Assembly: GCA_937892395.1 (NCBI GenBank)
Contig: CALAGJ010000063.1
Span: 1 to 48,096 of the forward strand
Length of the DNA stretch: 48,096 nucleotides
Source: an uncultured Parafilimonas sp.
Lineage (GTDB): Bacteria; Bacteroidota; Bacteroidia; Chitinophagales; Chitinophagaceae
Direction: 5' to 3'
Made by a program: the position numbers and the translations under genes. The first letter of the stretch is position 1, and the number at the start of each line of letters is the position of its first letter. Shown in pieces: positions 7,048 through 16,332 of the stretch. The notes below the pieces were generated by a model. That model had not been told where the DNA came from and did not search any database. It worked only from the letters and a program-made list of their open reading frames with translations.

Positions 7048-10000
7048 ATGGCATTACCATATCTTACAAAACATATCTATCTGAATGGCTCTGAAGAAGT
7101 AATTCGCAGGGGTAAGAAAATTTTCCTCAATGGATTTGTAGAATTAATATCTCACAATGAGTTGCCAGGGAGTGCATCCATTCGTACAAGAGATGATTCC
7201 AATAGTATATATTATAAAGTGCATGTAGGTCATTTTAATAATCCGGATGCGCTTACTTTACGTTGTTCCTGCCCATATAATTTAGGAAACCTTTGCCGCC
7301 ATGAAGTAGCTGCACTGATGTATCTACAGGAAATGCTGGATAAAAACTTAGTAGATCATAAAGAAGCTGCCTACAATCAGGAACATACACAAATAACCGT
7401 AAAAGATTTTGATGCAAGATTGGTAAAACGTAATTCTTCAGCAACCAGTTTTGATAAAGCCGAAGTTCATATACGCACCCATAAAACACCTTTGGAACAG
7501 GCCGCAAATGATGTGGTAAAAGCAACCATAAATTTTGAAGGGAAAAAATGGCCTGTATTGCTACAGCGCAGCGATGATAATAAACTGCACACAAAATGCT
7601 CCTGCCAAAGCGATACAAAATATCCTTTATGCGTGCATAAAACCATTCTGCTGCTTGGTATCTTAAAAGCCAAAGGGGGTAGTTTCTTTCAGCAAATAGC
7701 CAATAGAGATAAGGAAAAAAATAAGTTGCTGGCACTTTATGGATACAGCTTGGCAGATGATATAAAAGGAAAATTTGATTTTTCCTACAGAGAAGATGGA
7801 AAACCTTTTTTGCGTGTGTTGGACACCAGCATCAAGCGTGTAAATGCGCCAGTAGTAGAGCCTAAGCCAAATATTGCAAATGCTGCTGAATCTGTCCAAG
7901 CCAATCAAACTGATACTATATCTGAGGAAGTGGCCCTTCAAAAACTGGGATTGGTGTTGCAATATGGCACTACTGAGTGGCCCTATATAACCATAGATGC
8001 TATTCAAGGCGAAGCCGCAGATACAGACACAGGCTTTGCAGGCTTGGTAGAAAAAGTTGACCTCATCAGATATGTAAATACAAGTCTTTTTAGTGAAGAA
8101 GATCAGGATATCATTCAGCAAATTCGTAAATTTCTACCATCAGAAATTGAAAGATATCTAAATCGGAATTCACCTTTTGGTACACTTTGGGAAAATGCTG
8201 TACCAGAAAAAACAGCCACAATAACCGAAGAAACCAAGCAACTAAAAGCTGAATATTTATATCCAAAATATAGAAAACTTTTTGAGGACAAAAAGGAACA
8301 AAAAGGAGTGTTTTTCTTGCCCACGGGCAAAGTTTTTAAAACACAACATTTACAACCTGCACAACTTAGTACTCAGGCGGCCACTTTAAGCTTCATTGTA
8401 AAACAGGCAAAAGGCAACTATCGTGTAGATGCTTCTATTGTAATTGATGGAGAAACTTATGCTTTCAGCGAAAATAAATCAAGTATAGCTACCCTCATTT
8501 TAAGAAACAATACTTTTTACTTGTGGCATAGGGAAGATGATATTTTTATTGCGGAAAAATTTGATGCCAAAGGCACAATTGAAATTTCTGCTGAAGTATG
8601 GCCTGCCATGCTCGAAAATTTTATATTGCCCCTCAGTAAACATTACGAAGTAAATTTTTCAAACCTAAAAAAAACTGAAACAAAAAACAGCCAGCCTACC
8701 ATGCAGTTATGGCTGTATGAAAAGGGAGAGTACTTGCTTTTTCAACCTATTTTTTATTATCAAGGTTATGAAGTAAAAGGACAGGATAAAGACAGGATTG
8801 TTTTAGCAGATAATGGCAAGCTAAAAATAATACATCGGAACAAAGAATCAGAGGATGCGCTTTTCCAAAAGATATCCTCCCTGCATGCTGCATTTGTGCC
8901 TTATGGCAATTATGACGAGGCCCTTGCATTAAGAGGCCCAGATATTTTAAAGAATAATTGGTTTTTTCTTTTTATAGATGAACTCAATGCTATGAAAGTG
9001 CCTATAACGGGTATGGATAGCTTGAAAAAGTTTCGTTTCAACACAGAGCGTCCCACAACACGCATACAAGTGAGTAATGAAATAGACTGGTTTGATGCAA
9101 AAGTTGATATCCATTTTGGCACACAAAAAGTAACAGTAGCTGATATCAAAAAATCATTGATGGCTAAGCAGCAATATGTGCCTCTTATGGACGGCAGCTT
9201 AGGCATTCTGCCGGAGGATTGGATCAATAAATACAGCATCCTATTTCGCATGGGCGAAGGAAAGGGTACAGGGCTTCGATTTAGTAAGTACCATGTAAAC
9301 CTGATAGATGAATTGTATGATCAGCGGGATGATGAAGAACTATTTTTTAAATTAGAAGAAAAATATGACAATCTCCGCCACCATAGTGGAATAGAAAAAA
9401 TAGACCCGCCAAAACATTTGGAAGATGTGCTGCGCAATTATCAGGTATCCGGTTATCAATGGCTCAACTATCTTTCAAAAGTAAACTGGGGCGGTATCTT
9501 GGCGGATGATATGGGACTAGGAAAAACCGTGCAGGCCCTTACCTATCTTTACTATTCCAGACAGCAGGCGGGTAAATTAAAAGCATTGGTTGTATGCCCC
9601 ACTACGCTGATCTATAACTGGGAAAATGAGATTAATAAATTTACTCCCGAATTAACGAAATCCATACATCATGGACCGGCACGCACACAGCAGCCACCAT
9701 TTTATGAAGAAGCAGAAATAATCATTACTACTTATGGCACACTGCGCAGCGATATAAAATTTATGTCTGCCATTCCATTTGATTTTGTGATTTTAGATGA
9801 AAGTCAGGCCATAAAAAATCCTACCTCAAAAACTGCAAAAGCTGCCTGTTTATTACAAGCAAAAAACAGAATTTGCTTGAGCGGTACCCCTTTGCAGAAT
9901 AATACTTTTGACATTTATGCTCAAATGAATTTCCTAAACCCCGGCATGCTGGGTAGTATGGAATTTTTCAAACAAGAGTTTGCCATACCTATTGATAAGT

Positions 10001-10818
10001 TTAATGAGAAAGAACAAAAAGAGCATTTGCGCAGGCTTTTATATCCATTCATTCTTCGCCGTACCAAAGAGCAGGTAGCCAAAGATTTGCCAGAAAAAAC
10101 AGAAACTATTCTATTCTGCGAAATGGGTGATGAACAAAGAGAAATTTATGATTCCTGGCGGAATGATTACAGAGATAAAATATTAGGTGCTATCGAAGCC
10201 AAAGGCATACAGCAATCACAGATTACTATCTTGCAGGCATTGATGAAACTTCGTCAAATTTGCGATAGCCCTGCCATCATGAATGAAAAGGAACCATATC
10301 CAAATGTATCCGTAAAATTAGAAGAAATTGAAAGAGAAATAACAGAGAATATTGGGGAGCATAAAGCGCTTATTTTTTCTCAATTTTTGGGCATGCTGGC
10401 ACTCATCAGAAAAAAATTAGAAGAATTAGAAATACCTTATTCCTATTTTGATGGTAGTACATCAGTAACAGACAGAGAAAAGGCTATACGCAATTTCCAA
10501 GACAATCCAGATTGTAGAATATTTCTCATTTCTTTAAAAGCCGGTGGTGTGGGTTTGAATCTTACTGCGGCAGATTATGTTTATATTGTTGATCCTTGGT
10601 GGAATCCTGCTGTGGAGCAGCAAGCCATAGACCGTACACACCGTATAGGCCAAACAAAAAATATATTTGCCTATCGTATGATTTGTAAAGATACCATTGA
10701 AGATAAAATACTGACACTACAAGCACGCAAAAAGAAACTTGCATCAGAATTAGTAGCAGATGATGCCAGCTTTGTAAAGTCGCTTTCAAAAGAAGATGTA
10801 GAGTATTTATTTAGTTGA
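7048..10818 (+). CDS. SNF2-family helicase with two SWIM zinc fingers
   Basis: A 1,256-residue Swi2/Snf2-type ATPase. The N-terminus has two SWIM zinc fingers of CxCx(n)CxH type: C73-S-C75...C83-R-H85 and C184-S-C186...C195-V-H197. Residues about 250-790 form a long middle region without motifs I recognise. The helicase core follows: motif I DDMGLGKT (about 820-827), motif II DESQ (917-920) in place of DEAH, motif III SGTPLQNN (from 945), and motifs V-VI as GGVGLNLTAADYV (from about 1166) and DRTHRIGQ. Such proteins use ATP to translocate on duplex DNA and remodel bound proteins, but the cellular role of bacterial members is mostly unknown. It has its own promoter. The secreted hydrolase that follows is probably functionally unrelated. 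Confidence 0.9.
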   Translation: MALPYLTKHIYLNGSEEVIRRGKKIFLNGFVELISHNELPGSASIRTRDDSNSIYYKVHVGHFNNPDALTLRCSCPYNLGNLCRHEVAALMYLQEMLDKNLVDHKEAAYNQEHTQITVKDFDARLVKRNSSATSFDKAEVHIRTHKTPLEQAANDVVKATINFEGKKWPVLLQRSDDNKLHTKCSCQSDTKYPLCVHKTILLLGILKAKGGSFFQQIANRDKEKNKLLALYGYSLADDIKGKFDFSYREDGKPFLRVLDTSIKRVNAPVVEPKPNIANAAESVQANQTDTISEEVALQKLGLVLQYGTTEWPYITIDAIQGEAADTDTGFAGLVEKVDLIRYVNTSLFSEEDQDIIQQIRKFLPSEIERYLNRNSPFGTLWENAVPEKTATITEETKQLKAEYLYPKYRKLFEDKKEQKGVFFLPTGKVFKTQHLQPAQLSTQAATLSFIVKQAKGNYRVDASIVIDGETYAFSENKSSIATLILRNNTFYLWHREDDIFIAEKFDAKGTIEISAEVWPAMLENFILPLSKHYEVNFSNLKKTETKNSQPTMQLWLYEKGEYLLFQPIFYYQGYEVKGQDKDRIVLADNGKLKIIHRNKESEDALFQKISSLHAAFVPYGNYDEALALRGPDILKNNWFFLFIDELNAMKVPITGMDSLKKFRFNTERPTTRIQVSNEIDWFDAKVDIHFGTQKVTVADIKKSLMAKQQYVPLMDGSLGILPEDWINKYSILFRMGEGKGTGLRFSKYHVNLIDELYDQRDDEELFFKLEEKYDNLRHHSGIEKIDPPKHLEDVLRNYQVSGYQWLNYLSKVNWGGILADDMGLGKTVQALTYLYYSRQQAGKLKALVVCPTTLIYNWENEINKFTPELTKSIHHGPARTQQPPFYEEAEIIITTYGTLRSDIKFMSAIPFDFVILDESQAIKNPTSKTAKAACLLQAKNRICLSGTPLQNNTFDIYAQMNFLNPGMLGSMEFFKQEFAIPIDKFNEKEQKEHLRRLLYPFILRRTKEQVAKDLPEKTETILFCEMGDEQREIYDSWRNDYRDKILGAIEAKGIQQSQITILQALMKLRQICDSPAIMNEKEPYPNVSVKLEEIEREITENIGEHKALIFSQFLGMLALIRKKLEELEIPYSYFDGSTSVTDREKAIRNFQDNPDCRIFLISLKAGGVGLNLTAADYVYIVDPWWNPAVEQQAIDRTHRIGQTKNIFAYRMICKDTIEDKILTLQARKKKLASELVADDASFVKSLSKEDVEYLFS

Positions 10819-10896
10819 TGTATGTTGGATGTTAAATACCCCATCTGTGCATTTTTAAACAACCTGCTTTATAGGCATTCTATTACATTCGCCACT

Positions 10897-12435
10897 ATGA
10901 AAAGGTATGTTTTATTCCTAAGCTTTTTTACTTATGCTGCATTGCTACAAGCCCAGCCCCGGTATGAATTTAGGGCAGTGTGGGTAGCATCGGTAGTAAA
11001 TACAGATTGGCCTGCGGCCAAAGGGCTGTCTGTAGCTGAGCAAAAATCTTCCTTTATACAATTGTTGGATCAATATAAAAGCCTTGGCATGAATGCGGTC
11101 ATTGTACAAGTACGACCTTGTGCAGATGCATTCTATCCCAGTACTTATGAACCTTGGAGTGAATGGCTCAATGGAAAACAGGGCCTGCCACCACAACCCT
11201 ATTATGATCCTTTGGAATTTATGATTAATGCTGCGCATGAAAGGGGGCTTGAGTTTCATGCATGGATAAATCCTTATCGTGCTGTATTCAATGTAAATAA
11301 TTCTTCCATTGCACCCACACATATTACCCGCATACACCCGGAATGGTTTTTAAAATATGGCGATAAAAAATACTTTAATCCGGGCTTGCCTGCTGTGATG
11401 GATTATGTTGATAATATAGTAAAAGATCTAATCAGCAGATACGAGTTGGATGGACTACACATGGATGATTATTTTTATCCATATCGTATAGCAGGTCAAG
11501 AGTTTCCGGATGAGGCCACCTATCGTTTATATGGTAATGGTTTGTCTAAAGAGGATTGGAGAAGAAGCAATTGCGATAGTATTGTAAAGCGTATTCACGA
11601 ATCGGTATTATCAGAAAATCCAACTATTCGCTTTGGCATCAGCCCATTTGGTGTATGGAGAAATGCATCTAAAGATCCAATGGGTAGCAATACCAAAGCA
11701 GGGGTAAGTAATTATGATGATCTCTATGCTGATATTTTATTGTGGATGCGCAACAAATGGATTGATTATGTGGCACCACAATTATATTGGGAAATTGGTC
11801 ATCCGCTTTGCGATTTTAATGAACTTACAGACTGGTGGGCCCGTCATTGTTATGATATTCCAGTATATGTAGGACATGGCATTTATCGTACTACAGATAA
11901 GCCATCCGCCGCATGGCGAAGTACTACAGAAATACCAAAACAAATTGAAAGGCTTCGTGAATATTCCGAAATACAGGGTAGCATTTATTTTGGCAGTAAA
12001 AATCTATTGGCCAATCATAATGGATGGGCAGATTCATTGCGCCAGCACTACTATCAATATCCGGCATTAGTGCCTGCTATGCCATGGATAGATAGCGTGG
12101 CACCTTTTCAACCACTTACAAAAAAGGATGGCATCAAAGTATCCGAAAATATCTTGGAGATACCATGCAGCCCACAGCCTGCTGAAACAGAACAAGTAAA
12201 ATTGTATGCTGTATATGCCTCTTCATCTTTGAGTAGCTTACAACTTCACCCAGTATATATCCAGCCAAAGTCTGAGTCAAATACAACATTAAAAATACCG
12301 ATGGAATTATTGCAAAGTGATGCACAAACAATTTATCTAACAATTACCTGTATTGATGTTGAAAATAATGAAAGTGCAGCTGCACCTATTATTACACTAA
12401 TGCAATCGAATGAAGGTTGGACGGTGGGGAAATGA
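10897..12435 (+). CDS. Secreted family-10-like glycosyl hydrolase (GHL10, YngK-like)
   Basis: A protein of about 512 residues starting with a signal peptide (MKRYVLFLSFFTYAALLQAQ), which fixes the ATG at 10897 in preference to an upstream in-frame ATG at 10822. The body is a GHL10 TIM barrel: FRAVWVASVVNTDWP near the mature N-terminus, NAVIVQVRPCADAFYPS, FHAWINPYR, and the acidic motif GLHMDDYFYPY (D190, D191). Bacterial members are thought to act on cell-wall or extracellular glycans; the substrate is not established. A motif TACATTCGCCAC ends just before the ATG and may be a promoter -7 element. Confidence 0.85.
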   Translation: MKRYVLFLSFFTYAALLQAQPRYEFRAVWVASVVNTDWPAAKGLSVAEQKSSFIQLLDQYKSLGMNAVIVQVRPCADAFYPSTYEPWSEWLNGKQGLPPQPYYDPLEFMINAAHERGLEFHAWINPYRAVFNVNNSSIAPTHITRIHPEWFLKYGDKKYFNPGLPAVMDYVDNIVKDLISRYELDGLHMDDYFYPYRIAGQEFPDEATYRLYGNGLSKEDWRRSNCDSIVKRIHESVLSENPTIRFGISPFGVWRNASKDPMGSNTKAGVSNYDDLYADILLWMRNKWIDYVAPQLYWEIGHPLCDFNELTDWWARHCYDIPVYVGHGIYRTTDKPSAAWRSTTEIPKQIERLREYSEIQGSIYFGSKNLLANHNGWADSLRQHYYQYPALVPAMPWIDSVAPFQPLTKKDGIKVSENILEIPCSPQPAETEQVKLYAVYASSSLSSLQLHPVYIQPKSESNTTLKIPMELLQSDAQTIYLTITCIDVENNESAAAPIITLMQSNEGWTVGK

Positions 12436-12483
12436 GATTTGTATTAATCACAATCCATCCTCACACCAATCAACAAATACCCT

Positions 12484-12984
12484 TTACTCCACATTTTTCT
12501 GCATGACATAATCATTCATAAAGTATCCATTCCCAATTTCAATATCCTCTTCTGATACAACCTTAAAACCAAGTTTCTCATAAAATATTTTTGCTGAATT
12601 ATGTCTGTTTACATTTAGCTTAAGCCATACTGCATGGTTGTTTTTAAGATCATGGATAATATAATCAACCAACATCTTGCCAATCCCTTTGCCTTGTGTA
12701 TTGGGCAGTGCATAAAGTTTTTGCAGCTTCCATACTTTTTCTTCCTCTTGATTATAAGCTGCAAACGCAAGAATAAGATTGCCCTGTTTTGCAATAATAA
12801 ATTTATGCCCCTGTTTCATTTGATGCAATAATGCCTCTGTAGAATAAAACAATTGAAGCATATAGTCTAATTGCTCCTGACCAATAATTTTGAGATATGT
12901 AGCAGGCCAGGTTATTTGCACTATTTCCTGTACGGCAGGTATATCCACCTGCTGGGCCGGATGTATTTTAATTTCTGTTTGCAT
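12484..12984 (-). CDS. GNAT-family N-acetyltransferase
   Basis: A 166-residue GNAT protein. The acetyl-CoA binding motif A is visible as LPNTQGKGIGKMLVDYI, after a beta-strand region (KVWKLQKLYA). The C-terminal NRHNSAKIFYEKLGFKVV is the typical motif B that closes the fold. Its N-terminus overlaps the end of the PrsW gene by 17 bases on the same strand, so the two are probably cotranscribed. The substrate cannot be deduced. Confidence 0.85.
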   Translation of the reverse strand: MQTEIKIHPAQQVDIPAVQEIVQITWPATYLKIIGQEQLDYMLQLFYSTEALLHQMKQGHKFIIAKQGNLILAFAAYNQEEEKVWKLQKLYALPNTQGKGIGKMLVDYIIHDLKNNHAVWLKLNVNRHNSAKIFYEKLGFKVVSEEDIEIGNGYFMNDYVMQKNVE

Positions 12985-13684
12985 AATTATTTGCCGAATC
13001 AGTTTGGTGGTTATTTATTGCTTTAAATGAAAGCCTCATGGCAATACCATAAGAAATGATAGCACCGCCTGTGAGCAAACTATCAGATATATAATTATTG
13101 ACTGTTTCATTTTCATGAAGAAATAAAAATCCATCGAATAATCCATGAAAAACTGTAGCGAGTAAAAGACCCTTTATGAGATTGATTTTCTCATTAGTGC
13201 CATCCATTTTGGCTTTTCCTACAAAGTAACCCATCAATACGGCAAATGCACCATGAGCAGGCACACTCAGAAACATACGCATTACTGCTGTTTCTATGCC
13301 ATACTGAGATACATAAGCAATATTTTCAATAGTGGCAAAGCCCATGCTTACCATTACACTATATACAATGCCATCAAAAGGCTCATCAAAAGCAGCATGG
13401 CGATATGCGAATTTTTTAAGCATAAAATATTTGCTCCATTCCTCTGTAAGTGCTACCACCACAAAACTCTCCATTAACAGATGTGCCACAGTTCTGTCTG
13501 GCATCCACTTGCTCAGCATATTTCCACCCCATATTTCTATCACTACAGCCAATGCAGCACTAAGTACCCCCATAAAAAAGCATTTGATTAATAGCCCAAG
13601 TGGTTCTTTATTGTATTTGTCTTTAGCATAAACGTAAAAACAAATAGCAATGCCGGGGGCGATAGATAATGCTAATAATACCAT
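12968..13684 (-). CDS. PrsW-family intramembrane glutamic protease
   Basis: A 238-residue polytopic membrane protein of the PrsW/CPBP-related family. The catalytic and conserved motifs are present: TEEWSKY with E81 and E82, FDGIVYSVMVSMGFATIEN with E120, H144 within VPAHG, and H180 with D184 in FHGLFDGF. In Bacillus, PrsW cleaves an anti-sigma factor (RsiW), but no anti-sigma factor is encoded nearby, so the substrate here is unknown. It precedes the GNAT gene on the minus strand and overlaps it by 17 bases; it is divergent from the DinB gene. Confidence 0.88.
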   Translation of the reverse strand: MVLLALSIAPGIAICFYVYAKDKYNKEPLGLLIKCFFMGVLSAALAVVIEIWGGNMLSKWMPDRTVAHLLMESFVVVALTEEWSKYFMLKKFAYRHAAFDEPFDGIVYSVMVSMGFATIENIAYVSQYGIETAVMRMFLSVPAHGAFAVLMGYFVGKAKMDGTNEKINLIKGLLLATVFHGLFDGFLFLHENETVNNYISDSLLTGGAIISYGIAMRLSFKAINNHQTDSANNYANRN

Positions 13685-13840
13685 GCGTGTAAATTAATGA
13701 TAAGCACTTTTAAATGTTTAATAAAATTTTTCTTGCTGACAAAATACGGAAGCAAAAAAGAGGAATTCATGGAAGGCATCTTTAAACAAATTGATGCTGA
13801 TGCTTTGCCTTGAAACCATACATTTACAAAAAATATTTTT

Positions 13841-14341
13841 ATGACATTGAACGAAGCTATATGGGCAGAGGTGCAGCAAGAAGCCTCAAATACCAGAAAA
13901 ATTTTAGAACGGGTACCGTTTGAAAAAGGAGATTTTAAACCTCATGAAAAATCTATGACACTAAAAGGACTTGCCAAACATGTGGCAGAAATATCCGGGT
14001 GGTTTAAGGAGTGTGTTGTGCAGGATGTGCTTGATTTTGCTGTTGGTGATTACACTCCCAAAGTGCTTGATTCATTAGAGGATATTCTTGCGCTGCATGA
14101 TAAAAATATTGCTCAGGCAGAGCAGATATTAAAAGACACCCCCGAGTCTGAATTTGCAAAACCCTGGACCATGCGCAATGGGGAAATAGTTTATTTTACA
14201 ATGCCAAAAGCTGCTGTGGTACGCACCTGGTGTTTGAATCATCTGTACCATCATAGGGGGCAGTTAACTGTCTATCTTCGTTTGTTGGATGTACCTGTGC
14301 CGGGCATGTATGGACCAACTGCAGATGAACCAAATATGTAA
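13841..14341 (+). CDS. DinB-superfamily protein
   Basis: A 166-residue DinB-like four-helix protein. The likely metal triad is H47 (LAKHVAE), H134 and H138 (LNHLYHHRGQL), matching the H...HxxxH pattern of the superfamily. Family members include thiol-dependent S-transferases and hydrolases that use bacillithiol or mycothiol, but many have no known function. It is a single-gene unit with its own strong terminator. A link to the bacilliredoxin in this window is possible but speculative. Confidence 0.85.
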   Translation: MTLNEAIWAEVQQEASNTRKILERVPFEKGDFKPHEKSMTLKGLAKHVAEISGWFKECVVQDVLDFAVGDYTPKVLDSLEDILALHDKNIAQAEQILKDTPESEFAKPWTMRNGEIVYFTMPKAAVVRTWCLNHLYHHRGQLTVYLRLLDVPVPGMYGPTADEPNM

Positions 14342-14363
14342 AGACTAAAAATATCAATTAATG

Positions 14364-14412
14364 AAGTGACGAATTGTTTGTATGAAAAATCAAATGATTC
14401 GTCACTTTTTTT
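14364..14412 (+). terminator. Rho-independent terminator after the DinB gene
   Basis: Two perfectly complementary 11-base arms (14364-14374, AAGTGACGAAT, and 14397-14407) enclose a 22-base loop and run into seven Ts (14406-14412). It lies 23 bases after the DinB stop codon. The reverse strand has no T tract, so it serves the plus strand. Confidence 0.85.
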
Positions 14413-14434
14413 CTATTGCTAAATCAAATTTTGT

Positions 14435-14692
14435 TTACTCAGGAATGATGCGCCTATGCGATCCATCACAATAGGGTGGGTTTTTTGTTTGTTTACATCT
14501 GCATAACCACACATCCGAATCTTCTTCCACGAGAACCTTCATACTTTTAAATATAGGCTCTTCTATTGTTTTATGCTTCCCATCACAAAAAGTTTGATTA
14601 TCACTAAGACCACAAGTGCACCATGCATAAGTTTTGTCTTTTTCGAGCCGAATACATATTGGTTCTGCATTTGCAATTTTGGGATATGACAT
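14435..14692 (-). CDS. Double CDGSH-type Fe-S protein
   Basis: An 85-residue protein made of two CDGSH iron-sulfur units. The first is CTCGLSDNQTFCDGKH and the second CRCKQTKNPPYCDGSH; each supplies the three cysteines and one histidine that hold a redox-active 2Fe-2S cluster, as in mitoNEET. Tandem single-chain versions resemble the Miner2/CISD3 arrangement. The first unit has T in place of the usual proline two residues before the third cysteine, and K in place of S in CDGSH. Its role in bacteria is unclear (redox sensing or cluster transfer). The gene stands alone, convergent with the DinB gene. Confidence 0.9.
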   Translation of the reverse strand: MSYPKIANAEPICIRLEKDKTYAWCTCGLSDNQTFCDGKHKTIEEPIFKSMKVLVEEDSDVWLCRCKQTKNPPYCDGSHRRIIPE

Positions 14693-14849
14693 ATTTTCTT
14701 TAAGGCTCTAACAGTTATTTCTCTTTTTTGTTGGTTGTAGATAGATGGGATTTTTCAGAGGCATTGTTATACGATATCGATTAATCATTCTGCGCAGCAG
14801 CAATAAAAGTTTTTTCATCAATATTGCAATCATATTTGAGGACTCAATA

Positions 14850-15539
14850 ATGAATGATACTTTAAAAAAAGCGATACTTCAATGGGATGTTGATTCTTGG
14901 ATGCCTGCATTAAATTTTTGGGAGCAAACAATCTGCTGGGCCGAGATACATAAGGCCTGCGAAATAGGTGCAAGACAAGGAGGATTATCTCTTTGGCTGG
15001 CGCAGAAAAATATACATACCATTTGTTCCGATTTATTTGATGCCCAAAAAACTGCTGCACCATTACATACGGAATATGGAGTACGCTCATGGATTCAATA
15101 TGAAGATTTGAATGCTACTGCTTTGCCTTATGAAAATGCATTTGACCTCATTGTATTCAAATCTATACTGGGAGGTATTGGAAAAAATAATCAATTTGAA
15201 CAGCAGCAATTGGTGATGGATCAGATCTATAAAGCATTAAAACCAGGAGGCAAATTATTGTTTGCTGAAAACTTAGCAGCATCCCTCATGCATCAAAAAC
15301 TTAGACAGTTATTTGTACAATGGGGCAATAGATGGCGTTATATACAACTGAGCGAAATGCATAAATTACTCCAATGCTTTGACCACTATACTTTGCATAC
15401 TACAGGTTTTATGGCAGCATTAGGTAGAACTGAAATGCAGCGATCTTATTTGGCGCAAGCCGATACAATTTTCATTAATAAACTTTGCCCGAAGGGCTGG
15501 CATTATATTGCTTATGGTGTGGCAGAGAAGGCGCTGTGA
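14850..15539 (+). CDS. Class I SAM-dependent methyltransferase
   Basis: A protein of about 229 residues with a Rossmann methyltransferase fold: motif I is CEIGARQGGLSLWLA, the acidic strand ICSDLF follows, then FDLIVFKSILGGIG and the post-motif LKPGGKLLFAEN. The ATG at 14850 is preferred over one at 14745, because the extra 35 residues do not look like part of the domain and a GAGG stands just upstream of 14850. The acceptor substrate is not evident; the C-terminal half (MHKLLQCFDHYTLHTTGF) resembles small-molecule or glycan-associated methyltransferases only loosely. Confidence 0.8.
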   Translation: MNDTLKKAILQWDVDSWMPALNFWEQTICWAEIHKACEIGARQGGLSLWLAQKNIHTICSDLFDAQKTAAPLHTEYGVRSWIQYEDLNATALPYENAFDLIVFKSILGGIGKNNQFEQQQLVMDQIYKALKPGGKLLFAENLAASLMHQKLRQLFVQWGNRWRYIQLSEMHKLLQCFDHYTLHTTGFMAALGRTEMQRSYLAQADTIFINKLCPKGWHYIAYGVAEKAL

Positions 15540-15697
15540 TACGATCTCCACTATGATGTTTTCAAAATTTTTAGAAGTGTGCGATTAAACTCCGAAGGGA
15601 AGTTTCATTCGAAACCTGCGTTATCATTGCGCAGCAAAAAAATAAACTACTCATCAAATCGTTTATGAATAATTGTTGTGGATTTAAAAATTAAATT

Positions 15698-16321
15698 ATG
15701 AACTCTTTTCAAAAAATTGTATGGCCGGTTTTGTTTTTGTTGTTGATGCAAAGCTGTCGCAAAGATCCTTTGTCTGACCTCACATTTGATGAAAGCCGCA
15801 TTTATGTAACGAATAATGATCCGGATATAAACTATACAGATTATACCAGTTTTAGCATGGGTGATAGTGCAGTTGTAATAGATAATGGATTTTATTATAC
15901 CGAACTTACAGATGTGGATCAGGCTTATATAGATGCTATAAAAAGCTCCATGCAGGCACGAGGATTTGTAGAAGTATCAAAGGATGATGCTCCGGATTTG
16001 GGCATCAACCTTACCCGGTTTTATAGCACATCCACAGGTATTATTGACAATGGATACTGGGGCGGATATGGTGGATACTATGATCCATACTACTGGGGCT
16101 ATGGTGGTTATGGATATGGCGGTGCCCCATTTTATACAACCTATTCTTATACAGAAGGTGCCATTACTTTAGACATACTTGATTTAAAAAATGCTACCGA
16201 AAATGGCACTATTAATATTATATGGAATGGCCTTATACGTGGTAGTGGAATATTTAGCAGTACGACAGCCGCAGGCAGTGTAGATGCACTATTTAATCAA
16301 AGCCCGTATATACAACGATAA
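15698..16321 (+). CDS. DUF4136 lipoprotein with Gly/Tyr-rich segment
   Basis: A 207-residue lipoprotein: signal peptide ending in the lipobox LLMQSC, so Cys20 is the expected lipid anchor. The body matches DUF4136 as found in Bacteroidota (SKDDAPDLGINLTRFYSTS, then IILD-like strands and IIWNGLIRGSG). Residues about 113-145 form a Gly/Tyr-rich insert (GYWGGYGGYYDPYYWGYGG) rather than a conserved domain. Function is unknown. The next gene starts 11 bases later and encodes an outer-membrane barrel protein, so the pair is probably an envelope operon. Confidence 0.82.
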   Translation: MNSFQKIVWPVLFLLLMQSCRKDPLSDLTFDESRIYVTNNDPDINYTDYTSFSMGDSAVVIDNGFYYTELTDVDQAYIDAIKSSMQARGFVEVSKDDAPDLGINLTRFYSTSTGIIDNGYWGGYGGYYDPYYWGYGGYGYGGAPFYTTYSYTEGAITLDILDLKNATENGTINIIWNGLIRGSGIFSSTTAAGSVDALFNQSPYIQR

Positions 16322-16332
16322 AACCAAAAGAG

